Below, in pieces: positions 14,575 through 21,448 of a stretch of DNA of 53,048 nt. Positions within the stretch are counted from its first letter, which is position 1. Every line of letters begins with the position of its first letter. Source of the DNA: a virus. Position numbers and translations under genes: made by a program. The notes under the pieces are model-generated. The model was given only the letters and a program-made list of their open reading frames with translations, did no database searches and had not been told where the DNA came from. The stretch spans positions 1 through 53,048 of IMG/VR virus record IMGVR_UViG_3300042525_000250. One strand, given 5' to 3'.

Positions 14575-14887
14575 AGGTGAGATTAAAGACCAAGTACGCA
14601 AAGTGCTTGATGAGATGGGTGCGTATTACTTCTTCCCTGCGGCTAATGGGTATGGTCGCACTGGTATACCAGATGTGATTGCGTGTATCGGTGGGCATTT
14701 CATTGGTATAGAGTGTAAGGCAGGAAGTAAACAACCTACAGCTTTGCAACAACGCGAGCTTGATAACATCGAGAAGGCAGGAGGAACAGGTCTCCTCGTT
14801 AACGCCGACAACATCGACAATTTAGAAAACTATTTGAGAGAGTATTATGAGAGATATAGACTCAGCAAGCTGGGATGCAGACTATGA
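14558..14887 (+). CDS. VRR-NUC domain nuclease
   Basis: 109 residues from the ATG at 14558, 7 nt after AAGGAG. PD-(D/E)xK-type active site: GIPD (Asp39), then IECK (Glu52, Lys54), with the helix that follows (TALQQRELDNIEKAGG) and strand TGLLVNADN. An N-terminal glutamate in TPEGEIKDQV fits the first motif. Stand-alone VRR-NUC proteins are common in phages and are viewed as junction-resolving or replication-associated nucleases. The C-terminus overlaps the next small gene by 41 bp. Confidence 0.9.
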   Translation: MAKTPEGEIKDQVRKVLDEMGAYYFFPAANGYGRTGIPDVIACIGGHFIGIECKAGSKQPTALQQRELDNIEKAGGTGLLVNADNIDNLENYLREYYERYRLSKLGCRL

Positions 14888-15011
14888 CCCAGAAGATTAC
14901 CCAACAGCACGCAGACCGTATCACTGGTTAACACCAGAGCAAGTGCAATCACTAGTAGAAGAATCACAACTAAGAACCTATTTGGAGAAACAAAATGGAA
15001 AAGCTAATTGA
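14847..15011 (+). CDS. Small acidic hypothetical protein
   Basis: 54 residues, MRDIDSASWDADYDPEDYPT to EKQNGKAN. It starts inside the VRR-NUC gene (GAGAGAG upstream) and ends inside the next gene, a nested overlap typical of this stretch. A short motif RRPYHWLTPEQVQSLVEES looks like one amphipathic helix. Unrecognised; supported by ribosome site and tight packing between two other starts. Confidence 0.6.
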   Translation: MRDIDSASWDADYDPEDYPTARRPYHWLTPEQVQSLVEESQLRTYLEKQNGKAN

Positions 15012-15162
15012 ATATTTAACATGGCTCGATGAGTCAAACGTAGCGTACCTACTGATGCTATTTTTATTCTTAGTATTAGCGGCTATGCAGAGTGCAACGC
15101 AGACTGAGAACACAAGACTACGTAAGATGCTACGTAAAGCTGTATTGGAGTCAAAACGATGA
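14995..15162 (+). CDS. Single-span membrane microprotein
   Basis: 55 residues. Transmembrane helix VAYLLMLFLFLVLAAM (about 17-32) followed by a basic tail RLRKMLRKAVLESKR, so N-out/C-in is expected. GGAG lies 6 nt before the ATG, and it ends in an ATGA overlap with the next gene. It could be an inner-membrane effector. It is far from the holin/endolysin pair, so a lysis role is less likely. Confidence 0.7.
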   Translation: MEKLIEYLTWLDESNVAYLLMLFLFLVLAAMQSATQTENTRLRKMLRKAVLESKR

Positions 15163-15401
15163 GCAAAGAAAACGAGTACATCAAAACCATAAACAAACTT
15201 ATTAGGGGTGCGGCAGGGTCACCTATGGATATGGCAGACCTAGCATTTACATTGCACAAAGGGATTGCTGTATTGATTCTAATGATTGAGGATGACCATC
15301 AAGAAAAACTATTGTCTGAAGTCGTCCCTCTGATTAGAGAGTACATGGAAGAGATGAAGAACAAACACCCCGAACTAAAACAAGCTGTCTTTAAAGCATA
15401 G
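15159..15401 (+). CDS. Small hypothetical protein
   Basis: 80 residues, all-helical by eye: ENEYIKTINKLIRGAAG, PMDMADLAFTLHKGIAVLILMIEDDHQEKLL, EVVPLIREYMEEMKNKHPE. The ATGA overlap couples it to the membrane microprotein before it. Family not recognised; a small helical-bundle adaptor is a guess. Confidence 0.78.
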   Translation: MSKENEYIKTINKLIRGAAGSPMDMADLAFTLHKGIAVLILMIEDDHQEKLLSEVVPLIREYMEEMKNKHPELKQAVFKA

Positions 15402-15412
15402 GAGGAGGAGCT

Positions 15413-15904
15413 ATGGCATACAAAGACCCAGAGAAATATAAAGCATGGCGTGAAGCCAACCGTGAAAAATTAAGAGCACATAGTAAAAAATACCGTGAGG
15501 CTAATCCTGAGAAATTAAAAGCCTACCGTGAAGCTAATTGTGAGAGAGGAAAAGTATACAACAAAGCATACCGTGAGGCTAATCGTGAGAAAGTAAAAGA
15601 GAATCGTAAAACATACTATGTAGCCAACCGTGAGGAAGTAAGAGCAAAGCATAAAGTATATTGTGAAACTAATCGTGAGAAATTAAAAGCGTGTAACAAA
15701 GCATACCGTGAGGTTAGTCGTGAGAAAATAAAAACATACCGTGAAGCATACATTAAGAATCCTATGAATGCTGCACAAATTAGTATATACAAATTAACAG
15801 GCTTGAAGAAAGCTGAAATCCCAACCGAGTTGCTTGAAACACAAGCACTTATTATTAGTATCAACAGAGAGATTAGAAACCATGAAAAATTGCACAGAGC
15901 TTAG
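15413..15904 (+). CDS. Charged tandem-repeat protein
   Basis: 163 residues behind AGGAGGAG. Residues about 10-118 are repeats of a YREANREKxKAYNKA-type unit, mostly 15 residues with two 11-residue versions, likely a long charged helix. The repeat is of the kind found beside HNH or GIY-YIG nuclease domains in phages, but no nuclease domain is present. The C-terminal 45 residues (NAAQISIYKLTGLKKAEIPTEL, then EIRNHEKLHR) look like a small helical domain. It may be a DNA-binding remnant of a homing nuclease or a structural scaffold. Confidence 0.78.
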   Translation: MAYKDPEKYKAWREANREKLRAHSKKYREANPEKLKAYREANCERGKVYNKAYREANREKVKENRKTYYVANREEVRAKHKVYCETNREKLKACNKAYREVSREKIKTYREAYIKNPMNAAQISIYKLTGLKKAEIPTELLETQALIISINREIRNHEKLHRA

Positions 15905-16073
15905 ACATAACCTATCAGAAGTATATGAAGGTATTAAAAACAAAACCATTGCAGTACAGGATGCCCAGCAACTTATTGCCGCCGCCCGTGTGATGGTGTA
16001 CTCAGCAGGTAAAGAAGTCGAGTATGCGAAAGCAAGACGTGAAGTACCCGAAATCGAATTCCTATCTAAATAA
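15882..16073 (+). CDS. Small hypothetical protein
   Basis: 63 residues from ATG 15882, MKNCTELRHNLSEVYEGIKN. Helical: NKTIAVQDAQQLIAAARVMVYSAGKEVEYAKARRE. Such short helical proteins of the form (seryl)LR..L...Y..I..G.I....A..L.NAAG..I are frequent in phages, with unknown role. It starts inside the repeat-protein gene (23-bp overlap). A weak ribosome site AGAGAG lies upstream. Confidence 0.7.
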   Translation: MKNCTELRHNLSEVYEGIKNKTIAVQDAQQLIAAARVMVYSAGKEVEYAKARREVPEIEFLSK

Positions 16074-16117
16074 CTATAACCCGCACGGTGTCACAGCCGT
16101 GCAATCTGGAGAACATC

Positions 16118-16420
16118 ATGAGTAGTGAATATACAGAAGAAAATGGGTGGGAGTTCTTTGAATATACTATGCATATAGGAGATGAAAGACTTGAGTATTG
16201 GGCTACGATAAAACTAGTAGACGATGAAGAAGGCGATAACTATTACTGCGAAGAAGAAGAACTTACTCTGTATGTAAAAAGTAAAGCGCTTGGGTACGAA
16301 ATTGAATCCAACGTGGGTTGTGAAGCGCCACAATTTGAGGTAGAAGAGATATTTGATAGATACATATCCAACAACCCTGAGATAGACAAAGCAATATTAA
16401 ACCAGCTATTAAAGAAATAA
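16118..16420 (+). CDS. Acidic hypothetical protein
   Basis: 100 residues from ATG 16118, 7 nt after GGAG in the recurring site form GGAGAACATCATG. Strand-rich and acidic: GWEFFEYTMHI, EYWATIKLVDDEEG, YYCEEEELTLYVKSKAL, with a C-terminal helix EVEEIFDRYI. A small stem (GCACGG / CCGTGC) lies in the 44-nt gap upstream. Family not recognised. Confidence 0.78.
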   Translation: MSSEYTEENGWEFFEYTMHIGDERLEYWATIKLVDDEEGDNYYCEEEELTLYVKSKALGYEIESNVGCEAPQFEVEEIFDRYISNNPEIDKAILNQLLKK

Positions 16421-16431
16421 GGAGAGAACAC

Positions 16432-16680
16432 ATGAGCGCAACACTTGTACTTACATTATCTTTTTTAACTGTCGATACCAACATCGACAAGAAAGGTCAC
16501 ACAACGAGCCATGAAACCATAGCCTACACTACGAGTGTAATCCCCTATGACAGCATGACGGCTTGCACCAATGGACGTGAAGAATGGAATCTTGCAATAG
16601 GGGCTTATCAGATGAGCAAAAGACCGACTCGTATTATCACAGCAGTATGTAACGACTCAGCTACGGGGGTGGTGCAATGA
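16432..16680 (+). CDS. Small, probably exported protein
   Basis: 82 residues. Hydrophobic N-terminus MSATLVLTLSFLTV without a strong basic start. Two cysteines later (ACTNGREEW and AVCNDSAT) could pair in the periplasm. The pattern SMTACTNGREEWNLA is like the SCESAAVKQD region of the protein at 20940, so the two may belong to one family of secreted or membrane-tethered small phage proteins. GGAG lies 8 nt upstream, and the next gene overlaps by ATGA. Confidence 0.7.
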   Translation: MSATLVLTLSFLTVDTNIDKKGHTTSHETIAYTTSVIPYDSMTACTNGREEWNLAIGAYQMSKRPTRIITAVCNDSATGVVQ

Positions 16681-16889
16681 AAACCATGACGATTAAACAG
16701 TTTACGAAGAAGACAGGGATGTCACAAGCTACGCTTAGAAGGAAGTTAATCGCTCTCAATGTTTCTCCTGTTGGAGTAGATACCTATGGGAAGATGTCAT
16801 GGCTATGGGCGGTAGAGGATTTAGAAAAAGCGTTCTCATTAGTAAATACTTATTTGTCCCCTCGTGGACGTCCTAAAAAATTGTGGTGA
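16677..16889 (+). CDS. Small HTH DNA-binding protein
   Basis: 70 residues. Helix-turn-helix pattern in MTIKQFTKKTGMSQATLRRKLIAL (about 4-27), a middle part WLWAVEDLEKAFSL, and a basic AT-hook-like end SPRGRPKKLW. AT hooks (RGRPKK) insert into A/T minor groove, which would suit the A/T-rich palindrome family, but binding there is only a hypothesis. ATGA overlap with the gene before it. Confidence 0.75.
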   Translation: MKTMTIKQFTKKTGMSQATLRRKLIALNVSPVGVDTYGKMSWLWAVEDLEKAFSLVNTYLSPRGRPKKLW

Positions 16890-16894
16890 TTGAT

Positions 16895-17098
16895 ATGAAA
16901 GATGAAAACTTTATTTGGGTTGCAGTGGCAATCTTTTTAGCAGGTACACTAGCAGGTACACTCACAGTCTGCGCATTGCACAGACACTACCATGAAATCA
17001 TCAAAACAAATATTGGAGAGTTCATGCTACGAGACGGTAAGATGTATGGGGTATATGAGTTAACCCGCGATGTGCAAGGTAACATGGTGACGAGATGA
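16895..17098 (+). CDS. Single-span membrane protein
   Basis: 67 residues from ATG 16895; an in-frame GTG at 16883 is possible. One transmembrane segment WVAVAIFLAGTLAGTLTVCAL (about 7-27), then a histidine patch HRHYHE and a short cytoplasmic or periplasmic tail GEFMLRDGKMYGVYEL. Coupled to DNA polymerase by an ATGA overlap, which could suggest membrane attachment of the replication machinery, though that is speculative. Confidence 0.7.
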   Translation: MKDENFIWVAVAIFLAGTLAGTLTVCALHRHYHEIIKTNIGEFMLRDGKMYGVYELTRDVQGNMVTR

Positions 17099-18924
17099 AC
17101 CGTATAGTAACACTGGACTTCGAAACTTTTTATGATAGAAACTACAGCTTATCCAAGCTAACCACTGAAGAGTATGTAAACGGTGATGAGTTTGAGGTGA
17201 TTGGTGTAGGCATCAAGGTAGACGATAAGCCTACTATCTTTTACACAGGAACTAAGGAGGAGCTTAAAACGTACCTAGACTTATATGATATACCTAATCA
17301 GATACTGCTGTGCCATAACACATTCTTTGATGCAACGATTCTATCAGAGTATTTTGGTATCACGGCTAAGAGGTACATAGACACCCTGTCTATGGCTCGT
17401 GCAATACATGGCATATCAGTAGGTGGTAGCCTAGCTAAACTAGTAGAGCATTATGGACTAGGGGCGAAGGGTACGGAGGTTGTGAACGCACTGGGTAAAC
17501 ACCTCAAAGACTTTACTGAGGAAGAGCTTGCAAGGTATGGTGAATACTGTGTGAACGATGTGGAGGTTACGTATAAGCTATTCCATGCACTGATGCCGCA
17601 CTTCAACACACAGGAGCTATCGCTAATTGATATCACTATTAAGATGGCAACAAACCCTACGCTAACTATCGACCTGCCTATGCTGGAGTCCTACCTGCAT
17701 GAAGTACGCACAAAGAAGGAAGACTTACTGAGTCGAGTGGTTGCCGATAAGAAAGAGTTGATGAGTAACCCTAAGTTCGCGGCACTGCTTGAGAGCTACG
17801 GGGTTGATGTACCAATGAAAGTATCACCTACTACAGGAAAACTAACGTATGCCTTCGCAAAGACTGATGACGGACTCAAAGACTTACTCGAACATGAGAA
17901 CCCAGATGTGCAGGTACTGGTCGCAACGCGACTTGGTGTTAAGAGTACAATCGAAGAAACACGGACTGAACGCTTTATTGGAATCGCTAAACGAACTAAT
18001 TACTTACCCATACCGCTAAACTATTATGGTGCGGCAACAGGCAGGTGGTCAGCAGGTGGTGGACAAAAAGTAAACTTTCAGAACTTGCCTAGAGATAGCA
18101 CACTTAAGAAGTCTATTGTTGCACCTGATGGTATGGTCGTAGTAGGGGCTGACTTATCTAACATTGAACTACGTGTGGGTCTTTGGGTGTGTGATGAGAT
18201 GGAGGCTCTCAAGTCACTAGGTGATGGTCGGGATTTGTATAAGGAGTTTGCATCCCTTGCGTTTAACGTACCTTATGAGGAGGTAACTAAGGCACAGCGG
18301 TTTATTGGTAAGACATCTCAGCTAGGACTTATCTTTGGTGTCGGTGCGGCGAAGCTACGAGATGCTGTGAAGTCTGGGTCAGGCACTGACTTAGGTGAGA
18401 TGGAAGCGAAGCGCATCGTTGACCTCTACCGCAATACATACACAGGGGTGACAGCGTTTTGGAAAATATGCAGTAGTGCTATTAAGGCAATCGCTGACGA
18501 TGGTACGTTTACATTTGGTCGCAATGGTTTGTATATAGTAGATGGTAAGCGTGGTGTGAAGTTCCCGTCTGGTCTGTATATGCAGTACCCACAGCTTGAG
18601 AATGTGATAGACGAATCGTCTGGCGAGAAGGGTTACAAGTATAAACTGCGCAATGGATATGATAGACTTTACGGCGGTAAGTTAACAAACAATCTGGTGC
18701 AAGGTACGGCACGATGCATCATGTCAGAGGCTATGGTTCGCATAGCTAAGAGGTATCAAATCGCGCTGTCTATTCATGACGCGCTGTATATAGTTGTGCC
18801 AGAGGATGAGGCGCAGGAAGCCTTAGACTTTTTAATTGAAGAGATGTGCAGACCACCAGAGTGGATGCAAGGTATACCGCTAGCGGCTGAGGGCGGCTGG
18901 GGTAGAAGTATAGCTGATTGTTAG
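17095..18924 (+). CDS. Family A DNA polymerase with 3'-5' exonuclease
   Basis: 609 residues. Exonuclease domain: ExoI TLDFET (Asp8, Glu10), ExoII HNTFFDATIL, ExoIII YCVNDVEV. Polymerase: motif A GADLSNIELR (about 351), motif B QRFIGKTSQLGLIFG (401-415), motif C SIHDAL with His561 and Asp562. Aligned without gaps to the E. coli Pol I O helix, position 762 (Phe) is Leu410 and 766 (Tyr) is Phe414. The residue after the motif C Asp, usually Glu, is Ala563. There is no 5'-nuclease domain. It is the replicative polymerase, working with the primase-helicase at 27237. Confidence 0.95.
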   Translation: MNRIVTLDFETFYDRNYSLSKLTTEEYVNGDEFEVIGVGIKVDDKPTIFYTGTKEELKTYLDLYDIPNQILLCHNTFFDATILSEYFGITAKRYIDTLSMARAIHGISVGGSLAKLVEHYGLGAKGTEVVNALGKHLKDFTEEELARYGEYCVNDVEVTYKLFHALMPHFNTQELSLIDITIKMATNPTLTIDLPMLESYLHEVRTKKEDLLSRVVADKKELMSNPKFAALLESYGVDVPMKVSPTTGKLTYAFAKTDDGLKDLLEHENPDVQVLVATRLGVKSTIEETRTERFIGIAKRTNYLPIPLNYYGAATGRWSAGGGQKVNFQNLPRDSTLKKSIVAPDGMVVVGADLSNIELRVGLWVCDEMEALKSLGDGRDLYKEFASLAFNVPYEEVTKAQRFIGKTSQLGLIFGVGAAKLRDAVKSGSGTDLGEMEAKRIVDLYRNTYTGVTAFWKICSSAIKAIADDGTFTFGRNGLYIVDGKRGVKFPSGLYMQYPQLENVIDESSGEKGYKYKLRNGYDRLYGGKLTNNLVQGTARCIMSEAMVRIAKRYQIALSIHDALYIVVPEDEAQEALDFLIEEMCRPPEWMQGIPLAAEGGWGRSIADC

Positions 18925-18933
18925 GAGAGAAAG

Positions 18934-19137
18934 ATGGATACCGAACAAAACATAATAGAGCAGTGTAGGCACATCATACATCAACTTATTGTTATGGGTA
19001 CTTCAATACCTACGCCACTAGAAGATGAAGAATCCGATTGGGATTTTATTAAATGGTGTAATAAATGTGCCATAGAGAGTTTAGATATGGCAATCACACA
19101 TATAGAACACATGGGAGACGAAGATGACAAAGACTGA
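18934..19137 (+). CDS. Small acidic hypothetical protein
   Basis: 67 residues, MDTEQNIIEQCRHIIHQLIVMG and on, with AGGAGAG before the ATG. Two helices around an acidic loop LEDEESDWDFIKWCNKC. It stands 9 nt behind the polymerase stop and overlaps the next small gene. Unrecognised. Confidence 0.72.
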   Translation: MDTEQNIIEQCRHIIHQLIVMGTSIPTPLEDEESDWDFIKWCNKCAIESLDMAITHIEHMGDEDDKD

Positions 19138-19273
19138 AGTGTATAAACGCCTTGAGATGGCGCAGAAGAACAAGAAAGAATTAAAGAAAGTTAAACTTAA
19201 AATCCTCGCAGAGATACAGCAACTCAAGCTGATGCTCAGAGCGATGGAAGAACAAGAGGTGTTAGATGGCTGA
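19124..19273 (+). CDS. Coiled-coil microprotein
   Basis: 49 residues, MTKTEVYKRLEMAQKNKKEL to MLRAMEEQEVLDG, rich in Lys, Glu and Leu with heptad spacing, so a short coiled coil. It overlaps the preceding gene by 14 bp and the next by 8 bp. GGAG lies 8 nt upstream. No family recognised. Confidence 0.62.
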   Translation: MTKTEVYKRLEMAQKNKKELKKVKLKILAEIQQLKLMLRAMEEQEVLDG

Positions 19274-19358
19274 GATAACGTATTGGACTGTAATTGGAAT
19301 TACTATGGTCTGTTTTATGATTGAATACACTAAAGGGGATGACGATGACCTTAGATGA
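19266..19358 (+). CDS. Tiny membrane peptide
   Basis: 30 residues: MAEITYWTVIGITMVCFMIE then TKGDDDDLR. One hydrophobic span and an acidic tail. It overlaps its neighbours on both sides (8 and 14 bp) and has GAGG upstream. It is short enough that chance cannot be excluded, but it fits an unbroken chain of overlapping genes. Confidence 0.45.
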   Translation: MAEITYWTVIGITMVCFMIEYTKGDDDDLR

Positions 19359-19434
19359 TTGGGTGGCACTTGTTGCTTATGTAGGATTGATTGGTTTATG
19401 TATGAGGATTATATGGACAAAGTTAAAAAGGTAG
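19345..19434 (+). CDS. Tiny membrane peptide
   Basis: 29 residues: MTLDDWVALVAYVGLIGLCM then RIIWTKLKR. Hydrophobic span with a basic end, like an inner-membrane microprotein. AAAGGGG lies 7 nt before the ATG, a good ribosome site. It follows the previous peptide with a 14-bp overlap. Confidence 0.5.
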   Translation: MTLDDWVALVAYVGLIGLCMRIIWTKLKR

Positions 19435-19571
19435 AAGCAGTAACTCCTGTGACTAGCGCAGTACACTGTAAGCATGACCATTGGAGAGTGTATCAAAGTC
19501 GTGGGTATCGTGAATGTGACAAGTGCAAAGAACAACGCCCTATTTTTAACGTAGTGAAGCATCAGAGATGA
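19413..19571 (+). CDS. Small zinc-binding-type protein
   Basis: 52 residues from ATG 19413 with GAGG 6 nt upstream. Potential zinc ligands: CKHDHW (Cys and His), then CDKC. Compact fold CKHDHWRVYQSRGYRECDKC suggests one zinc finger. Basic tail. The ATGA overlap couples it to the membrane protein downstream. Confidence 0.65.
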   Translation: MDKVKKVEAVTPVTSAVHCKHDHWRVYQSRGYRECDKCKEQRPIFNVVKHQR

Positions 19572-19708
19572 AGACACTAATAAACATACTGAAGTCCCCT
19601 GTATTCCTTATTTGCTGTTTGCTGTACTTAGCAAGTGAGTTGTTACTAGGGCTTAGCATACTGCTAGATTATATTGGGGAATTTTTAGAGGACGTGATAG
19701 ATGAATAA
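19568..19708 (+). CDS. Membrane microprotein
   Basis: 46 residues. Two hydrophobic stretches, PVFLICCLLYLASELLLG and LSILLDYIGEFL, then an acidic end EDVIDE, so one long or two short membrane helices. The start is coupled by ATGA and the end overlaps the TSCPD gene start by 8 bp. Third hydrophobic microprotein in 450 bp. Confidence 0.6.
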   Translation: MKTLINILKSPVFLICCLLYLASELLLGLSILLDYIGEFLEDVIDE

Positions 19709-20312
19709 AATTGAACATAAAATTGTAGGCTACAAAGTAGTTGATAAGACAGAAGAAAAAGTAGTGTTTGAGATGATACACGAGCATTTTCCTCGACCGC
19801 CTCATTTGACAGGTACAACGTATAAGATTAAGACACCGCAGTCTGAGCACGCTTTGTATATTACGATTAACGACATGGTGCTTAACGGTGACGAGCGTCA
19901 TCCCTACGAGATGTTTATTAACAGTAAGAACATGGAGCACTTTCAATGGGTACTTGCATTAACGCGCTTGGTGTCCGCAGTGTGGCGCAAAGGTGGTGAC
20001 TCTACTTTCCTTGTAGAAGAACTCAAGAATGTGTTTGACCCGAAAGGGGGTTATTACAAAAAAGGCGGTGTGTATATGCCATCGCTCGTAGCAGAAATAG
20101 GAACAGTTATCGAGCAACATTTAATAAGCATAGGTGTTATTAAAGTTGAAGTGGATGAGCATCAACAAGCGTACTTAGAAGCTAAGAAAGAAGAAGTAGG
20201 TGAAAAAGGTTTAAAAAATGCTGAGTTATGCACGTCATGTAATACCAAGTCTTTAGTGCTTATGGACGGCTGTGTTACTTGCGTCAGTTGTGGTTTTTCT
20301 AAGTGTAATTAA
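19701..20312 (+). CDS. NrdJ C-terminal / TSCPD-domain protein, stand-alone
   Basis: 203 residues. ALYITINDMVLNGDERHPYE, FINSKNMEHFQWVLALTRLV and FDPKGGYYKKGGVYMPSLVA match the C-terminal (TSCPD) part of B12-dependent class II ribonucleotide reductase, called NrdJb where the enzyme is split. The C-terminus has a zinc-type cysteine set: CTSCNTKS, then GCVTCVSCGFSKC. The catalytic part (NrdJa) is not in the window. It could supplement a host NrdJ or act alone in some other way. It lies upstream of dUTPase and ThyX, fitting a nucleotide-metabolism cluster. Confidence 0.85.
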   Translation: MNKIEHKIVGYKVVDKTEEKVVFEMIHEHFPRPPHLTGTTYKIKTPQSEHALYITINDMVLNGDERHPYEMFINSKNMEHFQWVLALTRLVSAVWRKGGDSTFLVEELKNVFDPKGGYYKKGGVYMPSLVAEIGTVIEQHLISIGVIKVEVDEHQQAYLEAKKEEVGEKGLKNAELCTSCNTKSLVLMDGCVTCVSCGFSKCN

Positions 20313-20320
20313 GGTGATTT

Positions 20321-20479
20321 ATGAGAGTAAGACATAGAGGATGTAATGGAGAGGTTTGGTGGCGTTGCACACCTTATTTAAATTTCACTATAGATATGAA
20401 TATGCACTATATATTTAAAAAAGAACGCCCTGATAAAGTCCGTGCGGTACTAAAAAGAATAGGAGCAATCCGATGGTAG
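20321..20479 (+). CDS. Small basic hypothetical protein
   Basis: 52 residues, MRVRHRGCNGEVWWRCTPYL to VLKRIGAIRW. AAGG lies 7 nt before the ATG. Strand-rich start with two Trp and Cys, C-terminal helix KKERPDKVRAVLKRIG. Probably a real small gene in the 191-nt space between the TSCPD and dUTPase genes; unrecognised. Confidence 0.62.
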   Translation: MRVRHRGCNGEVWWRCTPYLNFTIDMNMHYIFKKERPDKVRAVLKRIGAIRW

Positions 20480-20503
20480 AAAATAATATATTGGAGAGAG
20501 AAA

Positions 20504-20947
20504 ATGAAAATTGAAATTAAGAAGTTAACAAAGAATGTAGTTATTCCTGCCTATGAAACTTTGGGTAGTGCGGCAGTAGACTTAAGAGCTAACATCACAA
20601 AACCGATTAAGTTAGATTTAGGTGAGGTTGCGATGATACCGACAGGTATTGCAATAAATATCCATGACGTAGAAGCGGCGGCTCTTATCATGCCTCGTAG
20701 TGGACTTGGACATAACTATGGTATCAAGTTGGGTAACTCGGTTGGTTTAATTGATAGTGACTATCAAGGTGAGCTTAAAGTTAGTATTAAGAACACAGGT
20801 AACGGGCTGTATAAAATATCCCCACAAGACAGGATTGCACAGATGCTTTTTGTTCCAGTAATTCGAGCAGAGTTTGTAGAAGTTGAGGAGTTCAGCACAG
20901 TGACTGAGCGTGGTGCAGGTGGCTTTGGGAGTACAGGTAATGGTTAG
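20504..20947 (+). CDS. dut: dUTPase (dUTP pyrophosphatase)
   Basis: 147 residues, the usual length of trimeric dUTPases. All five motifs are present: AAVDLRA (23-29), PRSGLG (64-69), GLIDSDYQGE (81-90), QDRIAQM (109-114) and RGAGGFGSTG (136-145). It converts dUTP to dUMP and diphosphate, keeping uracil out of phage DNA and supplying dUMP to ThyX encoded 0.5 kb downstream. GGAGAGAG precedes the ATG. The last 8 bp overlap the next gene. Confidence 0.97.
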   Translation: MKIEIKKLTKNVVIPAYETLGSAAVDLRANITKPIKLDLGEVAMIPTGIAINIHDVEAAALIMPRSGLGHNYGIKLGNSVGLIDSDYQGELKVSIKNTGNGLYKISPQDRIAQMLFVPVIRAEFVEVEEFSTVTERGAGGFGSTGNG

Positions 20948-21140
20948 TACAACAGCTTATATTTTAATTATCGCTGTAACAACTCACGGTGAGCTTACAC
21001 AATCAACAATTGAATTTGCAGACAAAACATCATGCGAATCAGCGGCAGTTAAACAGGATTTTGCGTTTAAAAATTTGCAATTTGCAGGTAGATGGAATTT
21101 AACCTGTCATCCTTATCAACTTACTGGAGAGAAGAAATGA
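20940..21140 (+). CDS. Small, probably exported protein
   Basis: 66 residues from ATG 20940. N-terminal hydrophobic segment TTAYILIIAVTT works as a signal or anchor, then strands ELTQSTIEFADKTSCESAAV and a second Cys in LTCHPY. Resembles the protein at 16432 in layout. Its start lies within the end of the dUTPase gene; AGGT is upstream. ATGA overlap to the next gene. Confidence 0.65.
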   Translation: MVSTTAYILIIAVTTHGELTQSTIEFADKTSCESAAVKQDFAFKNLQFAGRWNLTCHPYQLTGEKK

Positions 21141-21448
21141 AACTAAAAGTTAGTGAGGATGAGCTCTACCCCATATATGATATAGGTGATGGGTTTGGTA
21201 AAGAGGTTGAGGTTAGTGAAGAGTTTCTTAAAGAGTTTACAGAAGTAATGGATAAGTTCTGGATTATGCAAGAGGTATTACGCTTGTTATATGACAGCGT
21301 ACCTGATGAGAAATCTCCTTATACTTTTTGTAATATGCCTGAGTTTACGTGTGATGAGGTTGATGAGGTTGATGAGGTTGATGAAAGAGGCTTACTGATA
21401 TTTAAAGCAAAAGATAGATACAACTTCTCATGGGAGGACAAAATATGA
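21137..21448 (+). CDS. Acidic hypothetical protein
   Basis: 103 residues from ATG 21137 (GGAGAG 6 nt upstream, ATGA overlap with the gene before). Central helices VSEEFLKEFTEVMDKFWIMQEVLRLLYD, then DEVDEVDEVDE from three copies of GATGAGGTT at about 21353-21382. The protein is acidic throughout. Unrecognised. It ends in an ATGA overlap with thyX. Confidence 0.75.
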   Translation: MKLKVSEDELYPIYDIGDGFGKEVEVSEEFLKEFTEVMDKFWIMQEVLRLLYDSVPDEKSPYTFCNMPEFTCDEVDEVDEVDERGLLIFKAKDRYNFSWEDKI

